Below, piece by piece: positions 1 to 5,369 of a DNA stretch of 8,739 nucleotides. The stretch lies in NCBI GenBank assembly GCA_025936195.1, contig JAICTW010000066.1, positions 1 through 8,739 of the forward strand. Direction: 5' to 3'. Source of the stretch: Flavisolibacter sp. GTDB taxonomy: Bacteria; Bacteroidota; Bacteroidia; Chitinophagales; Chitinophagaceae. Below the pieces are notes generated by a model. It was given only the letters and a program-made list of their open reading frames with translations, searched no databases and had not been told where the DNA came from. The translations under genes and the position numbers were made by a program. Within the stretch, counting starts at the first letter, position 1, and every line of letters begins with the position of its first letter.

Positions 1-77
1 ACCTATCATCAGAAGACTGTATACCGGATTAAGGAAGAGAACCCCGTTAATTCTTTTAATTTCCTTTCCCTGAAAAG
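1..77 (-). pseudogene. Out-of-frame remnant of the TPI C-terminus
   Basis: Just past the stop codon at 56-58, the frame shifted by one base stays open to the window edge. It reads GKEIKRINGVLF followed by LNPVYSLLMIG. This resembles the end of TPI proteins, where a segment like AKELFxxxxIDGVLIGGASL closes the barrel. The conserved glycine pair of that phosphate-binding loop is replaced by Leu-Asn. A frameshift around 57-75 would explain both the early stop and the displaced tail. The match is short and judged by eye, so it supports but does not prove decay of the upstream gene. Confidence 0.45.
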
Positions 78-706
78 TAAGTAAGCTCTTCCTGCAGGTT
101 AAGGAAGGAATATTTTTTACTCAGGAACCTTACCTTTTCAATATGGGATGCCATGAATTGTTTATGTGCAATAGTATCTGGTTGAAATGCCTTATGCTTC
201 CTGGCAATAACGATCTTTTTTATTTGATCGGGTGATAAATGAAAAAGCGACTCTTCCATTTGTTGTTGTACAAAATGATTCTGGTTATTCTCTTCTCTTA
301 TCTTCAAAGACTCGCCACAACAAAATATCGGAGTGATGTCATACTGAAGGCACATATCCAGTTTTGCCGCCAAGAGCCTGTTGTTCTCGAGGAAATATTC
401 CCGCCTTTCACTATGACCAAGAACACAATAAGAAACACCTATGGACTGAAGCATTTCCGCCGAAACCTCGCCGGTAAAAGCACCGTTCTTTTTATCGCTG
501 CAATTTTGAGCGGCAATGGCATACCCTTTCTCATCGGCCACTTCACTCATGGCCATAATTAAATACGGAAAAGGAACAGCAAAGATCACCTGCTGATGCT
601 GAACATTCAATTCAATTTGTGCATCCAAAATATCGTCTAAAAGTTTTTCGCCCTGCTGGTAAGTTAAATTCATCTTCCAGTTAGCTGCTGCAATTTGCTT
701 TCTCAT
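56..706 (-). CDS. tpiA: Triosephosphate isomerase homologue, degenerate and probably inactive (likely pseudogene)
   Basis: Ordinary TPI interconverts dihydroxyacetone phosphate and glyceraldehyde 3-phosphate in cytosolic glycolysis. The 216 residues read here begin like a normal bacterial TPI: the AAANWKMN motif (Lys11 is the substrate-binding lysine), TGEVSAEML near 78-86, GHSERRE at 97-103 with the catalytic His98, and CCGES at 129-133. Similarity breaks abruptly after IVIA (165-168, about base 203). The next segment should be YEPVWAIGTG, which carries the catalytic glutamate and the mobile loop 6, but the protein jumps to RKHKAFQP. The rest resembles a TPI C-terminus only faintly, and the phosphate-binding YGGS region is unrecognisable. 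The family is usually about 250 residues. The start ATG is followed directly by the conserved N-terminus, so the start is secure. The gene lies 138 bases downstream of the GlmU-like gene on the same strand. Inference: a decayed gene, or a pseudoenzyme that has lost isomerase activity; a functional TPI would have to be encoded elsewhere. Confidence 0.85.
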   Translation of the reverse strand: MRKQIAAANWKMNLTYQQGEKLLDDILDAQIELNVQHQQVIFAVPFPYLIMAMSEVADEKGYAIAAQNCSDKKNGAFTGEVSAEMLQSIGVSYCVLGHSERREYFLENNRLLAAKLDMCLQYDITPIFCCGESLKIREENNQNHFVQQQMEESLFHLSPDQIKKIVIARKHKAFQPDTIAHKQFMASHIEKVRFLSKKYSFLNLQEELTYFSGKGN

Positions 707-784
707 AGTTTGCTTTTGCTAAGTATTTAAGATTGTGAAAATAGGAAATGTAAAAAGGAATGAAAAAATATAGACTTGAATTTT

Positions 785-842
785 TGCGGGTTAAATGTCC
801 ATCATTGTAAAGAAGCAAGATTTGGTTTCTGCATAACCCGCA
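785..842. repeat. 9-bp perfect inverted repeat in the GlmU-like/TPI gap
   Basis: TGCGGGTTA at 785-793 is exactly complementary to TAACCCGCA at 834-842, with 40 bases between. The right arm lies 2 bases past the stop of the GlmU-like gene. On the minus strand the second arm is followed by AAAAATTC rather than a run of T, so it does not look like a canonical intrinsic terminator. It may be an mRNA 3' stem or chance. Confidence 0.35.
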
Positions 843-844
843 GA

Positions 845-2023
845 TCAATAGTGCTCAAAAACGTGCTTCAAGATAATTTTTTCATTTTCCGTAACCGTTT
901 GATGCTTTAATTGTTTCCAGTTCTGAATATCGGAAAGCGCTTTTTCAAATTCATAACGTTCAACGCCATCACTTCCCCATGAAAAATTAGGAATGTATTT
1001 TGGCGTTAATCCATTTCCAAAAACATTGGAGCAAACCCCAATTACTGCTCCGGTGTTAATACATGTATTGATTGCCGTTCTTGAATAATCTCCCATCATC
1101 ACACCACATTTTGTTCCCACATTTATTGCACCATTCCTTGTCCACAACATCACCGATGATGCATTGTTTTTTATATTGGAATTGGAAGTGCCTGCACCCA
1201 TGTTGCACCATTCGCCAATTACTGCATCACCAATGTATCCATCGTGTGCTTTATTGGACTTACCGAAGAAAACTGTATTGTTGATCTCACCTCCAGCTGT
1301 ACAATTGGGCCCAATAGTAGTAGCACCATAAATCTTGCTCCCCATTTTCACCACTGCATTTTCACAAACAGCAATCGGCCCGCGAAGCATGCTTCCTTCC
1401 ATGACCAAGGCATTCTTGCCAATGTAAATGGGCCCTTCAGCTGCATTTAAAAAGCAATGCTCCACCTGCGCTCCTTTTTCAATAAAAATATTTTCAGGTC
1501 TTGTGGTCTTATTGGTTGATGAAATCTTTTGCAGCTTTCTGTTTTTGGTCAGCAATTCAAAATCCTGTTCAATAGCCCATTTATTCAATCGAAAAATCTC
1601 CCAGGGAAATTTTATTTCCCTGAACTCCTCACTAAACTCTCTGGCCTGCCTTATTTTGATCCTGTTGGAACCAAGAATTTCATTTTTTGAAATGCAATAA
1701 ATAATGCCTTCTTTTTCGGGAACCGAGATGAACTCCCCGGCTTTTAATTTCTTAATTTGCTTAACCAGTTTTTCTGTTGGAAGAATGTTCCCGTGAATTA
1801 AATAAACCACATCCTTATCGTCTATATTTTCCAATTCAACAGCCCTGTCCAGATCTTTATAATCGCCTTCCTTTTTGTCAAACGATGGCATGTTCAGCCA
1901 ATGCTCCCATTTTTCACGGATCGTCAAAATGCCGATCCGCATGTCTTGAATTTGCCTTGTAAGAGTAAAAGGAAATAAATTTTCAGGCCGACAAAACTCT
2001 TCTGTAAAAACAATTTTCTTCAT
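845..2023 (-). CDS. GlmU-like sugar-1-phosphate nucleotidylyltransferase/acetyltransferase (Bacteroidetes type)
   Basis: This 392-residue cytosolic protein matches the Bacteroidetes/Chlorobi family regarded as an alternative GlmU, predicted to act in UDP-N-acetylglucosamine supply for the cell envelope. The N-terminal part (1-150) starts MKKIVFTEEF and carries FPFTLTRQIQDMRIGILTIREKW at 17-39 in place of the glycine-rich GxGTRM nucleotide loop of classical GlmU. The family usually has Pro where this protein has Gln24. From about 183 to 335 there is a left-handed beta-helix of hexapeptide repeats (IYIGKNALV, TTIGPNCTAGGEI, GYIGDAVIGEWCNMGAGTSNSN), the typical acyltransferase fold. The ATG at 2021-2023 gives the conserved N-terminus. 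The gene follows that of L31, with a strong terminator hairpin between them. The exact substrate is not provable from sequence; family assignment is firm, function is inferred. Confidence 0.87.
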   Translation of the reverse strand: MKKIVFTEEFCRPENLFPFTLTRQIQDMRIGILTIREKWEHWLNMPSFDKKEGDYKDLDRAVELENIDDKDVVYLIHGNILPTEKLVKQIKKLKAGEFISVPEKEGIIYCISKNEILGSNRIKIRQAREFSEEFREIKFPWEIFRLNKWAIEQDFELLTKNRKLQKISSTNKTTRPENIFIEKGAQVEHCFLNAAEGPIYIGKNALVMEGSMLRGPIAVCENAVVKMGSKIYGATTIGPNCTAGGEINNTVFFGKSNKAHDGYIGDAVIGEWCNMGAGTSNSNIKNNASSVMLWTRNGAINVGTKCGVMMGDYSRTAINTCINTGAVIGVCSNVFGNGLTPKYIPNFSWGSDGVERYEFEKALSDIQNWKQLKHQTVTENEKIILKHVFEHY

Positions 2024-2034
2024 CTGTTAAGCTG

Positions 2035-2072
2035 TAAAAATAAAAAATCCCACCACGCTACAGCGTGACGGG
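2035..2072 (-). terminator. Rho-independent terminator after the L31 gene
   Basis: On the minus strand CCCGTCACGCT and AGCGTGGTGGG (2049-2072) form an 11-bp stem, with the innermost pair probably open to make a four-base loop. It is followed by ATTTTTTATTTTTA (T-rich tail at about 2035-2048). The two non-Watson-Crick positions are G-U pairs only in minus-strand RNA and would be A-C mismatches on the plus strand, which fixes the direction. The tail ends 11 bases before the ATG of the next gene. Confidence 0.85.
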
Positions 2073-2099
2073 AGTCATTTGGCCATTAAAGCCGCAAAA

Positions 2100-2348
2100 T
2101 TATTTTTTGGCGTATTTCTTTTTGAATTTATCAATACGTCCTGCTGTATCCACCAATACGTTTTTACCGGTAAAAAAAGGATGAGAAGTATTGGATATCT
2201 CCAACTTTACCAGCGGATATTCATTCCCGTCTTCCCACTTGGTGGTTTCCTTTGTTGACACAGCCGAACGGCTTAAAAAGCTGGAACCATTACTCATATC
2301 CTTAAAAACCACTAAACGGTAATTGGCTGGATGAATACCTTGTTTCAT
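2100..2348 (-). CDS. rpmE2: Type B 50S ribosomal protein L31
   Basis: This 82-residue protein is the large-subunit ribosomal protein L31 in its type B form. It begins [11 protein letters not shown] and contains the family signature around [19 protein letters not shown] (44-62), then a basic C-terminus ending KKKYAKK. It has no cysteines, so the zinc-binding Cys motif of type A L31 is absent, as expected for the zinc-independent form. Length is normal for the family. A weak purine-rich stretch (AAAAGAGA) lies just upstream of the ATG. The gene stands between yajQ and the GlmU-like gene, with its own terminator downstream and a possible promoter element upstream. Confidence 0.95.
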   Translation of the reverse strand: MKQGIHPANYRLVVFKDMSNGSSFLSRSAVSTKETTKWEDGNEYPLVKLEISNTSHPFFTGKNVLVDTAGRIDKFKKKYAKK

Positions 2349-2374
2349 AAAATCTCTTTTAATTATTGGAGGCG

Positions 2375-2382
2375 CAAATGTA
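2375..2382 (-). promoter_or_regulatory. Possible Bacteroidetes -7 promoter element for rpmE2
   Basis: The minus strand reads TACATTTG, an exact match to the Bacteroidetes sigma-ABfr -7 consensus TAnnTTTG, 26 bases upstream of the rpmE2 start codon. I do not see a well-spaced -33 TTTG partner, so this is half a promoter signature only. Confidence 0.4.
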
Positions 2383-2437
2383 AGGCAAAGATGTCAGATT
2401 TCAGCCTCAAAATTGTAGATTTTTTGTTAAGCCAAAT

Positions 2438-2520
2438 CAATTTGCCAATGTGCAATTGTGTCAATGTGCTAATAAAAACCCTCGCGAAGGATCATTTGCA
2501 GATCTGCATATTTGCAAATC
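2438..2520. repeat. Degenerate short-unit intergenic repeat (AATGTGC/AATTTGC units) with 12-bp palindrome
   Basis: The yajQ-rpmE2 gap contains a run of 7- to 9-base units: AATTTGCC, AATGTGC, AATTGTGTC, AATGTGCT, AAT at about 2439-2473. After an interruption come ATTTGCA, TGCATATTTGCAAAT at 2494-2519. The perfect palindrome TGCAGATCTGCA occupies 2497-2508, and ATTTGCA/TGCAAAT form an inverted repeat (2494-2500 and 2513-2519). I recall similar AATTTGC/AATGTGC tracts between genes in other Bacteroidetes, but cannot verify that here. No coding potential is evident. Confidence 0.5.
2472..2491 (-). terminator. Weak candidate terminator after yajQ
   Basis: On the minus strand TCCTTCGCGAGGG forms a short stem (CCTT with AGGG, including one G-U pair, loop CGCG) followed directly by TTTTTATT. 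The T tail is good but the stem is only 4 bp, about 40 bases after the yajQ stop. An upstream inverted repeat (2494-2519) could add structure. Confidence 0.35.
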
Positions 2521-2531
2521 AGCGCATTTAT

Positions 2532-3023
2532 TCAGCTCCTCATATTCTCGTACTGAAGGGGAACGCCAAGATTCCAGCCTTTGGAGGCTTGGATCACCGC
2601 CTGAAGATCATCTATTTTCTTTCCTGTCACTCTCACCAGGTCATCATTGATAGAAGCCTGTACTTTTAATCCGGCATCTTTTATTTGCTTCACAATCTTT
2701 TTGGCGTCTTCCTGCTTCAAACCATTTCTCACCGGAACTTCTTTTTTCCAAACCTTTCCGCTCTGGTAACCTTCTTTGGAAAGGTCAAATGCTTCAGGAG
2801 CAATGCCCTGCTTGTGTGCCCTGCTGATCAAAACATCTACAAGCTGCCTCATCTTCATATCGTCATCTGCTTCCAGATTAAGCTTAAAGTCCTTTTTGTT
2901 GAGATCAATAACTACATGCGATCCTTTAAAATCAAAGCGGTTTGTAATTTCTTTAGAGGTAACATTTACAGCATTGTCCAATGCTTGTGCATCTACTTTA
3001 CTTACAATATCGAATGAAGGCAT
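2532..3023 (-). CDS. yajQ: YajQ-family (UPF0234) cyclic di-GMP/nucleotide-binding protein
   Basis: The 163-residue protein is full length for the YajQ/UPF0234 family of small cytosolic proteins with two ferredoxin-like domains. Members bind nucleotides, and in Xanthomonas a homologue binds cyclic di-GMP and works with a transcription regulator. Family signatures are the start MPSFDIVSKVD, the segment TNRFDFKGSHVVIDL (27-41), ISRAHKQGI (67-75), and the C-terminal KIVKQIKDAGLKVQASINDDLVRVTGKKIDDLQ followed by NLGVPLQYENMR. The start is set by the conserved MPSFD. No neighbouring gene points to a c-di-GMP pathway, so ligand binding here is family knowledge only. A hairpin with a T-rich tail lies immediately upstream of the start. 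Confidence 0.93.
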   Translation of the reverse strand: MPSFDIVSKVDAQALDNAVNVTSKEITNRFDFKGSHVVIDLNKKDFKLNLEADDDMKMRQLVDVLISRAHKQGIAPEAFDLSKEGYQSGKVWKKEVPVRNGLKQEDAKKIVKQIKDAGLKVQASINDDLVRVTGKKIDDLQAVIQASKGWNLGVPLQYENMRS

Positions 3024-3040
3024 AGAAATAAGTTGAAAGC

Positions 3041-3097
3041 CAAAAGTAAAAAGTAAAAAGATACCAATATTAGTTATCTCAACCGATGGTATCTTTT
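3041..3097 (-). terminator. Terminator-like hairpin between the DUF4407 gene and yajQ
   Basis: AAAAGATACCA (3056-3066) and TGGTATCTTTT (3087-3097) are perfect 11-bp inverted repeats with a 20-base loop. On the minus strand the second arm runs into TTTTTACTTTTTACTTTTGG, a suitable T-rich tail. It begins 26 bases after the DUF4407 stop and ends 17 bases before the yajQ ATG. The long loop makes it less canonical than the L31 terminator, and it could instead be a leader element of yajQ. Confidence 0.6.
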
Positions 3098-3123
3098 CAA
3101 ATTCTCAGGAGTGACTTTCTGCA

Positions 3124-4392
3124 TCACAACAAATCCTCATCATTCACCTGGTACTTCTCCTTGATCTTGCGCATCACTTCATCCATACTGGCACGATGAT
3201 CCTTCGGATCCCACTCTCCTCTTTCCCATTTTTCCAATTCCTGGTCCACATGTTTTTTCTGTAGTTCGGTAAGCTTGCTCACTAATTCATCCGACATCTC
3301 TTTTTGCTTTTGATAGAAAATTTTTCTTTTCTCAAACATCACTTCCTTGCTCTTTCGCATGGCATTTTCGTCTTCGGCCATTTGCAATAATTCTTCTTTG
3401 GCCAATGCAATATCATAAGGCCCGACAGGCATGATCAGTTTTGACAAGATCGGGCCGATCTCAATTAAAATGATGAGCAGCGAAAGCAAAGTGCTTGTCC
3501 ACCACACACTACTTTCCTGGTCGGAAAGATCGGATAAGGCTTTGTTCTTTTCCAGAAAACCCTGGTTGGCCGCAACTGTTGCTGCGTAATCTTTCCTTTT
3601 CTGCTCCAACCCTGATTTGGCTGAACTTAAAATACTATCCTGTGTTTTGATATCATTATTTATAGATTGCAACTCCGGCGTGTATTGTGCCAACGCCTGA
3701 TTGTACGCATTCATTTTTAAATGCGTCAGCTTTTCAATTCCTCTTTGTCCGCTTCCACCGGTTCCGTCTGCTTCCTGTATATAGGCCGATTGTAATCTTG
3801 CCAATGAATCTTCAACAGCATTTTTGCGAAGCGTTAAACGTTCCCTTTCAGCAGTGGCATCCTGCATCTGCAATTTATTTTCCATCTGCAGCAGGCTGTC
3901 GTTGTTCTGAATTTTGTGATGCAGGTTTTCCTGCATCTTCACGGCAATTTCCTTTTCGAAAATTTTCAGTTCCAAAGGACGTGCAATGGTCAATCCTATC
4001 AACAAGGCCAAGGCCAAACGCGGAATGGCCATCCATATCTGCTTTCTTTTGCTCACACCATATTTGCGCATCGTGGAAACCAGGAACCTGTCGAAATTAA
4101 AAATGATCAAACCCCAAATCAAAGCAAATGCAATTGTCCACAACCAGTTTCCAAACACACTGTAAATAGCATAGCCGGATGATAAAGTTGCCAGCACAAA
4201 AGTTGCCAGTAATACGCCGCCCAATCCTGCATACTTGCTATGCTCGGAAGGGAATTGCTTTAATAATTTTTGGTGGGCGCCCGCACACCACCATAAAAAA
4301 TTTGAATTGGATTGTTTCTTTTTGGTTGCGCCAAAGGAATCATAAGAGTACAAGCCATCGTCTTGTGCAGGTTCATTGGTTGATTGAGCCAT
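3124..4392 (-). CDS. DUF4407 domain-containing integral membrane protein
   Basis: This is a 422-residue inner-membrane protein of the DUF4407 family, whose function is unknown. The hallmark FLWWCAGAH at 32-40 and KYAGLGGVLLATFVLA (53-68) are followed by hydrophobic helices at about 55-75, 83-102 and 122-139. Family motifs WGLIIFNFDRFLVS (93-106) and IARPLELKIFEKEI (136-149) bracket the last of these. Residues 150-290 are charged and heptad-like, probably a long coiled coil, with a Gly-rich break (DGTGGSGQRG) at 209-218. A fourth helix lies at about 299-318. The Lys/Glu-rich C-terminal tail (330-422) is probably cytoplasmic. The layout, three membrane helices, an extended coiled coil, then one more helix, is usual for the family. 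The ATG at 4390-4392 lies 9 bases downstream of a 13-bp palindrome. Neighbours give no functional clue. Confidence 0.9.
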   Translation of the reverse strand: MAQSTNEPAQDDGLYSYDSFGATKKKQSNSNFLWWCAGAHQKLLKQFPSEHSKYAGLGGVLLATFVLATLSSGYAIYSVFGNWLWTIAFALIWGLIIFNFDRFLVSTMRKYGVSKRKQIWMAIPRLALALLIGLTIARPLELKIFEKEIAVKMQENLHHKIQNNDSLLQMENKLQMQDATAERERLTLRKNAVEDSLARLQSAYIQEADGTGGSGQRGIEKLTHLKMNAYNQALAQYTPELQSINNDIKTQDSILSSAKSGLEQKRKDYAATVAANQGFLEKNKALSDLSDQESSVWWTSTLLSLLIILIEIGPILSKLIMPVGPYDIALAKEELLQMAEDENAMRKSKEVMFEKRKIFYQKQKEMSDELVSKLTELQKKHVDQELEKWERGEWDPKDHRASMDEVMRKIKEKYQVNDEDLL

Positions 4393-4401
4393 TTTGATTG
4401 T

Positions 4402-4414
4402 GTTTACTGTAAAC
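4402..4414. promoter_or_regulatory. 13-bp palindrome upstream of the DUF4407 start (candidate operator)
   Basis: GTTTACTGTAAAC is a perfect 6-1-6 inverted repeat whose edge lies 9 bases from the DUF4407 start codon. It could be a regulator-binding site or a small hairpin in the translation-initiation region. No second copy was noticed in this window, so the role is unproven. Confidence 0.3.
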
Positions 4415-4579
4415 TAATTGGTGGCAATCGTTATATACCGGATTCCACATCCGGTGGTTGAAGTGGAGATTGAAAAACGATACGAACTTAAGAAAAGTAT
4501 AAATGATGCGTTAATAAAATAATAAAGCCGGGCTGGCTTACTTTAAAATGAAAATCAGGCAGCGGAAAGAGAATGAAAC

Positions 4580-4623
4580 AAAAAATTGAAATAAGAAAGG
4601 CTGCAAAACTTTGCAACCTTTCT
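4580..4623 (-). terminator. Strong intrinsic terminator downstream of the secreted-protein gene
   Basis: On the minus strand AGAAAGGTTGCAAA (4610-4623) pairs with TTTGCAGCCTTTCT (4594-4607) in a 14-bp stem with a two-base GT loop; the innermost A-T pair would probably open to give a four-base loop. It is followed by TATTTCAATTTTTTG. One position is a G-U pair on the minus strand but an A-C mismatch on the plus strand, fixing the direction. It lies about 98 bases after the stop codon at 4721, leaving a long 3' untranslated region. Confidence 0.75.
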
Positions 4624-4720
4624 GGCAAATCCGTCCGTGAATATTTTTGCCCCTGCCCAAGCCATGGCAGACAACACGACTACATGAATACTTTATGAAA
4701 CAGACAGGGACAAGCTCTTA

Positions 4721-5125
4721 TTAAAGCGTGGTTACCACCACATCGTTGAATACTCTTGTTTTGGTATTAACCTTAAACTCCTGCGATTGTGTTTCTTTAT
4801 TGTTTGATAAAATGAAAGTGAGCCTCACATTATCATTGTCTGCATTATCAAACTTGAATTTTCTGGAAAATTGCTTTTCGCGGATGCGCTGTGCATACAA
4901 TATGGTTCCCTGATCGTCTTTTATGGTAAGATCATAAACGTTTCCGCTTTCATTATCCAGATCCACTTTAAACACCGGCTTTCCATCCAAACTACCTACA
5001 TATTGTACGTTTGGTTTAGGCGCTTCCTGCGCAGATGCAGCAGATTGCAGACCAATTAGAAATCCTAAGACAAATACGGAGGCTTTTACTACGCGAAATA
5101 GGCTACTGAAATTTTGCTTTTTCAT
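4721..5125 (-). CDS. Small secreted protein, unknown function
   Basis: From the chosen ATG (5123-5125) the protein has 134 residues. It starts MKKQNFSSLFRVVKASVF, continues with a hydrophobic stretch (VFVLGFLIGLQSAASA) and AQEAP, which is a textbook Sec signal peptide with cleavage after about residue 33. An ATG 36 bases further upstream would add MNTILKFLKLFI ahead of the signal peptide and is less likely. The mature part of about 100 residues alternates hydrophobic and polar residues (VQYVGSLDGKPVFKVDLDN, YDLTIKDDQGTILYAQRI, VRLTFILSNN), suggesting a single beta-sandwich domain. It has no cysteines or recognisable catalytic motif. I have the impression that similar small exported proteins are frequent in Chitinophagaceae, without known role. 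It is probably periplasmic or cell-surface. A strong terminator follows about 98 bases downstream, so it is likely transcribed alone. Confidence 0.75.
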   Translation of the reverse strand: MKKQNFSSLFRVVKASVFVLGFLIGLQSAASAQEAPKPNVQYVGSLDGKPVFKVDLDNESGNVYDLTIKDDQGTILYAQRIREKQFSRKFKFDNADNDNVRLTFILSNNKETQSQEFKVNTKTRVFNDVVVTTL

Positions 5126-5305
5126 AATGAACAGTTTTAAAAATTTTAAAATCGTATTCATTATAGGGCAATCGAAAGTTCAAAAAGCAAGTACTTATTT
5201 TTCATCTGCATAAAGAACTGCTTCGTTGTTTCAAAGGCGAAGATAGAATAAGACCCATAGGTCGTAAAACCAAAAAGAGAAACGATTTACAATCCCAAAC
5301 AAAAA

Positions 5306-5318
5306 TTAGCTTCGCTAA
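5306..5318 (-). terminator. Weak candidate terminator after the transglutaminase-like gene
   Basis: TTAGC/GCTAA with a three-base loop lies about 52 bases past the stop codon at 5370, and the minus strand continues TTTTTGTTTGG. The stem is only 5 bp and AT-rich at its base, so efficiency is doubtful. Confidence 0.4.
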
Positions 5319-5369
5319 AATGCTTTACTGTGGCCTGTTTCAGAAGAATAGGTTTACAATCGCCAATAC

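Larger units (their letters stand above)
4393..4720. other. 328-base intergenic region with several hairpins
   Basis: This gap separates the secreted-protein gene (stop at 4721) from the DUF4407 gene (start at 4392). It contains a 13-bp palindrome (4402-4414), a 7-bp hairpin ACCGGAT/ATCCGGT with loop TCCAC (4437-4455), AAGCC/GGCTT with a T-rich minus-strand tail (about 4510-4542), a strong 14-bp minus-strand terminator stem (4594-4623), and GGCAAA/TTTGCC around 4624-4652. I see no convincing gene. A 41-codon plus-strand frame overlaps the terminator and is not called. Confidence 0.6.

Noticed and set aside
239..562. Plus-strand open frame opposite the TPI homologue
   Set aside because: It is antisense to a region with clear TPI motifs and shows no protein-family features; a shadow frame.
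2331..3036. Several plus-strand open frames opposite yajQ
   Set aside because: The minus strand encodes a full-length YajQ-family protein with conserved motifs; the plus-strand frames are shadows with no recognisable content.
3687..4182. Plus-strand frames opposite the DUF4407 gene
   Set aside because: They overlap the coiled-coil and membrane region of a clearly coding minus-strand gene and resemble no known protein.
20..4444. 11-mer TATACCGGATT found at both 20-30 and 4434-4444
   Set aside because: A single shared 11-mer is expected by chance in a window of this size, and the flanking sequences do not match.
4573..4698. Plus-strand 41-codon frame with a purine-rich AAAGAGA before its ATG and three cysteines
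   Set aside because: It overlaps the minus-strand terminator stem, so much of its sequence is explained by the hairpin. It has no recognisable features and no support beyond an open frame.
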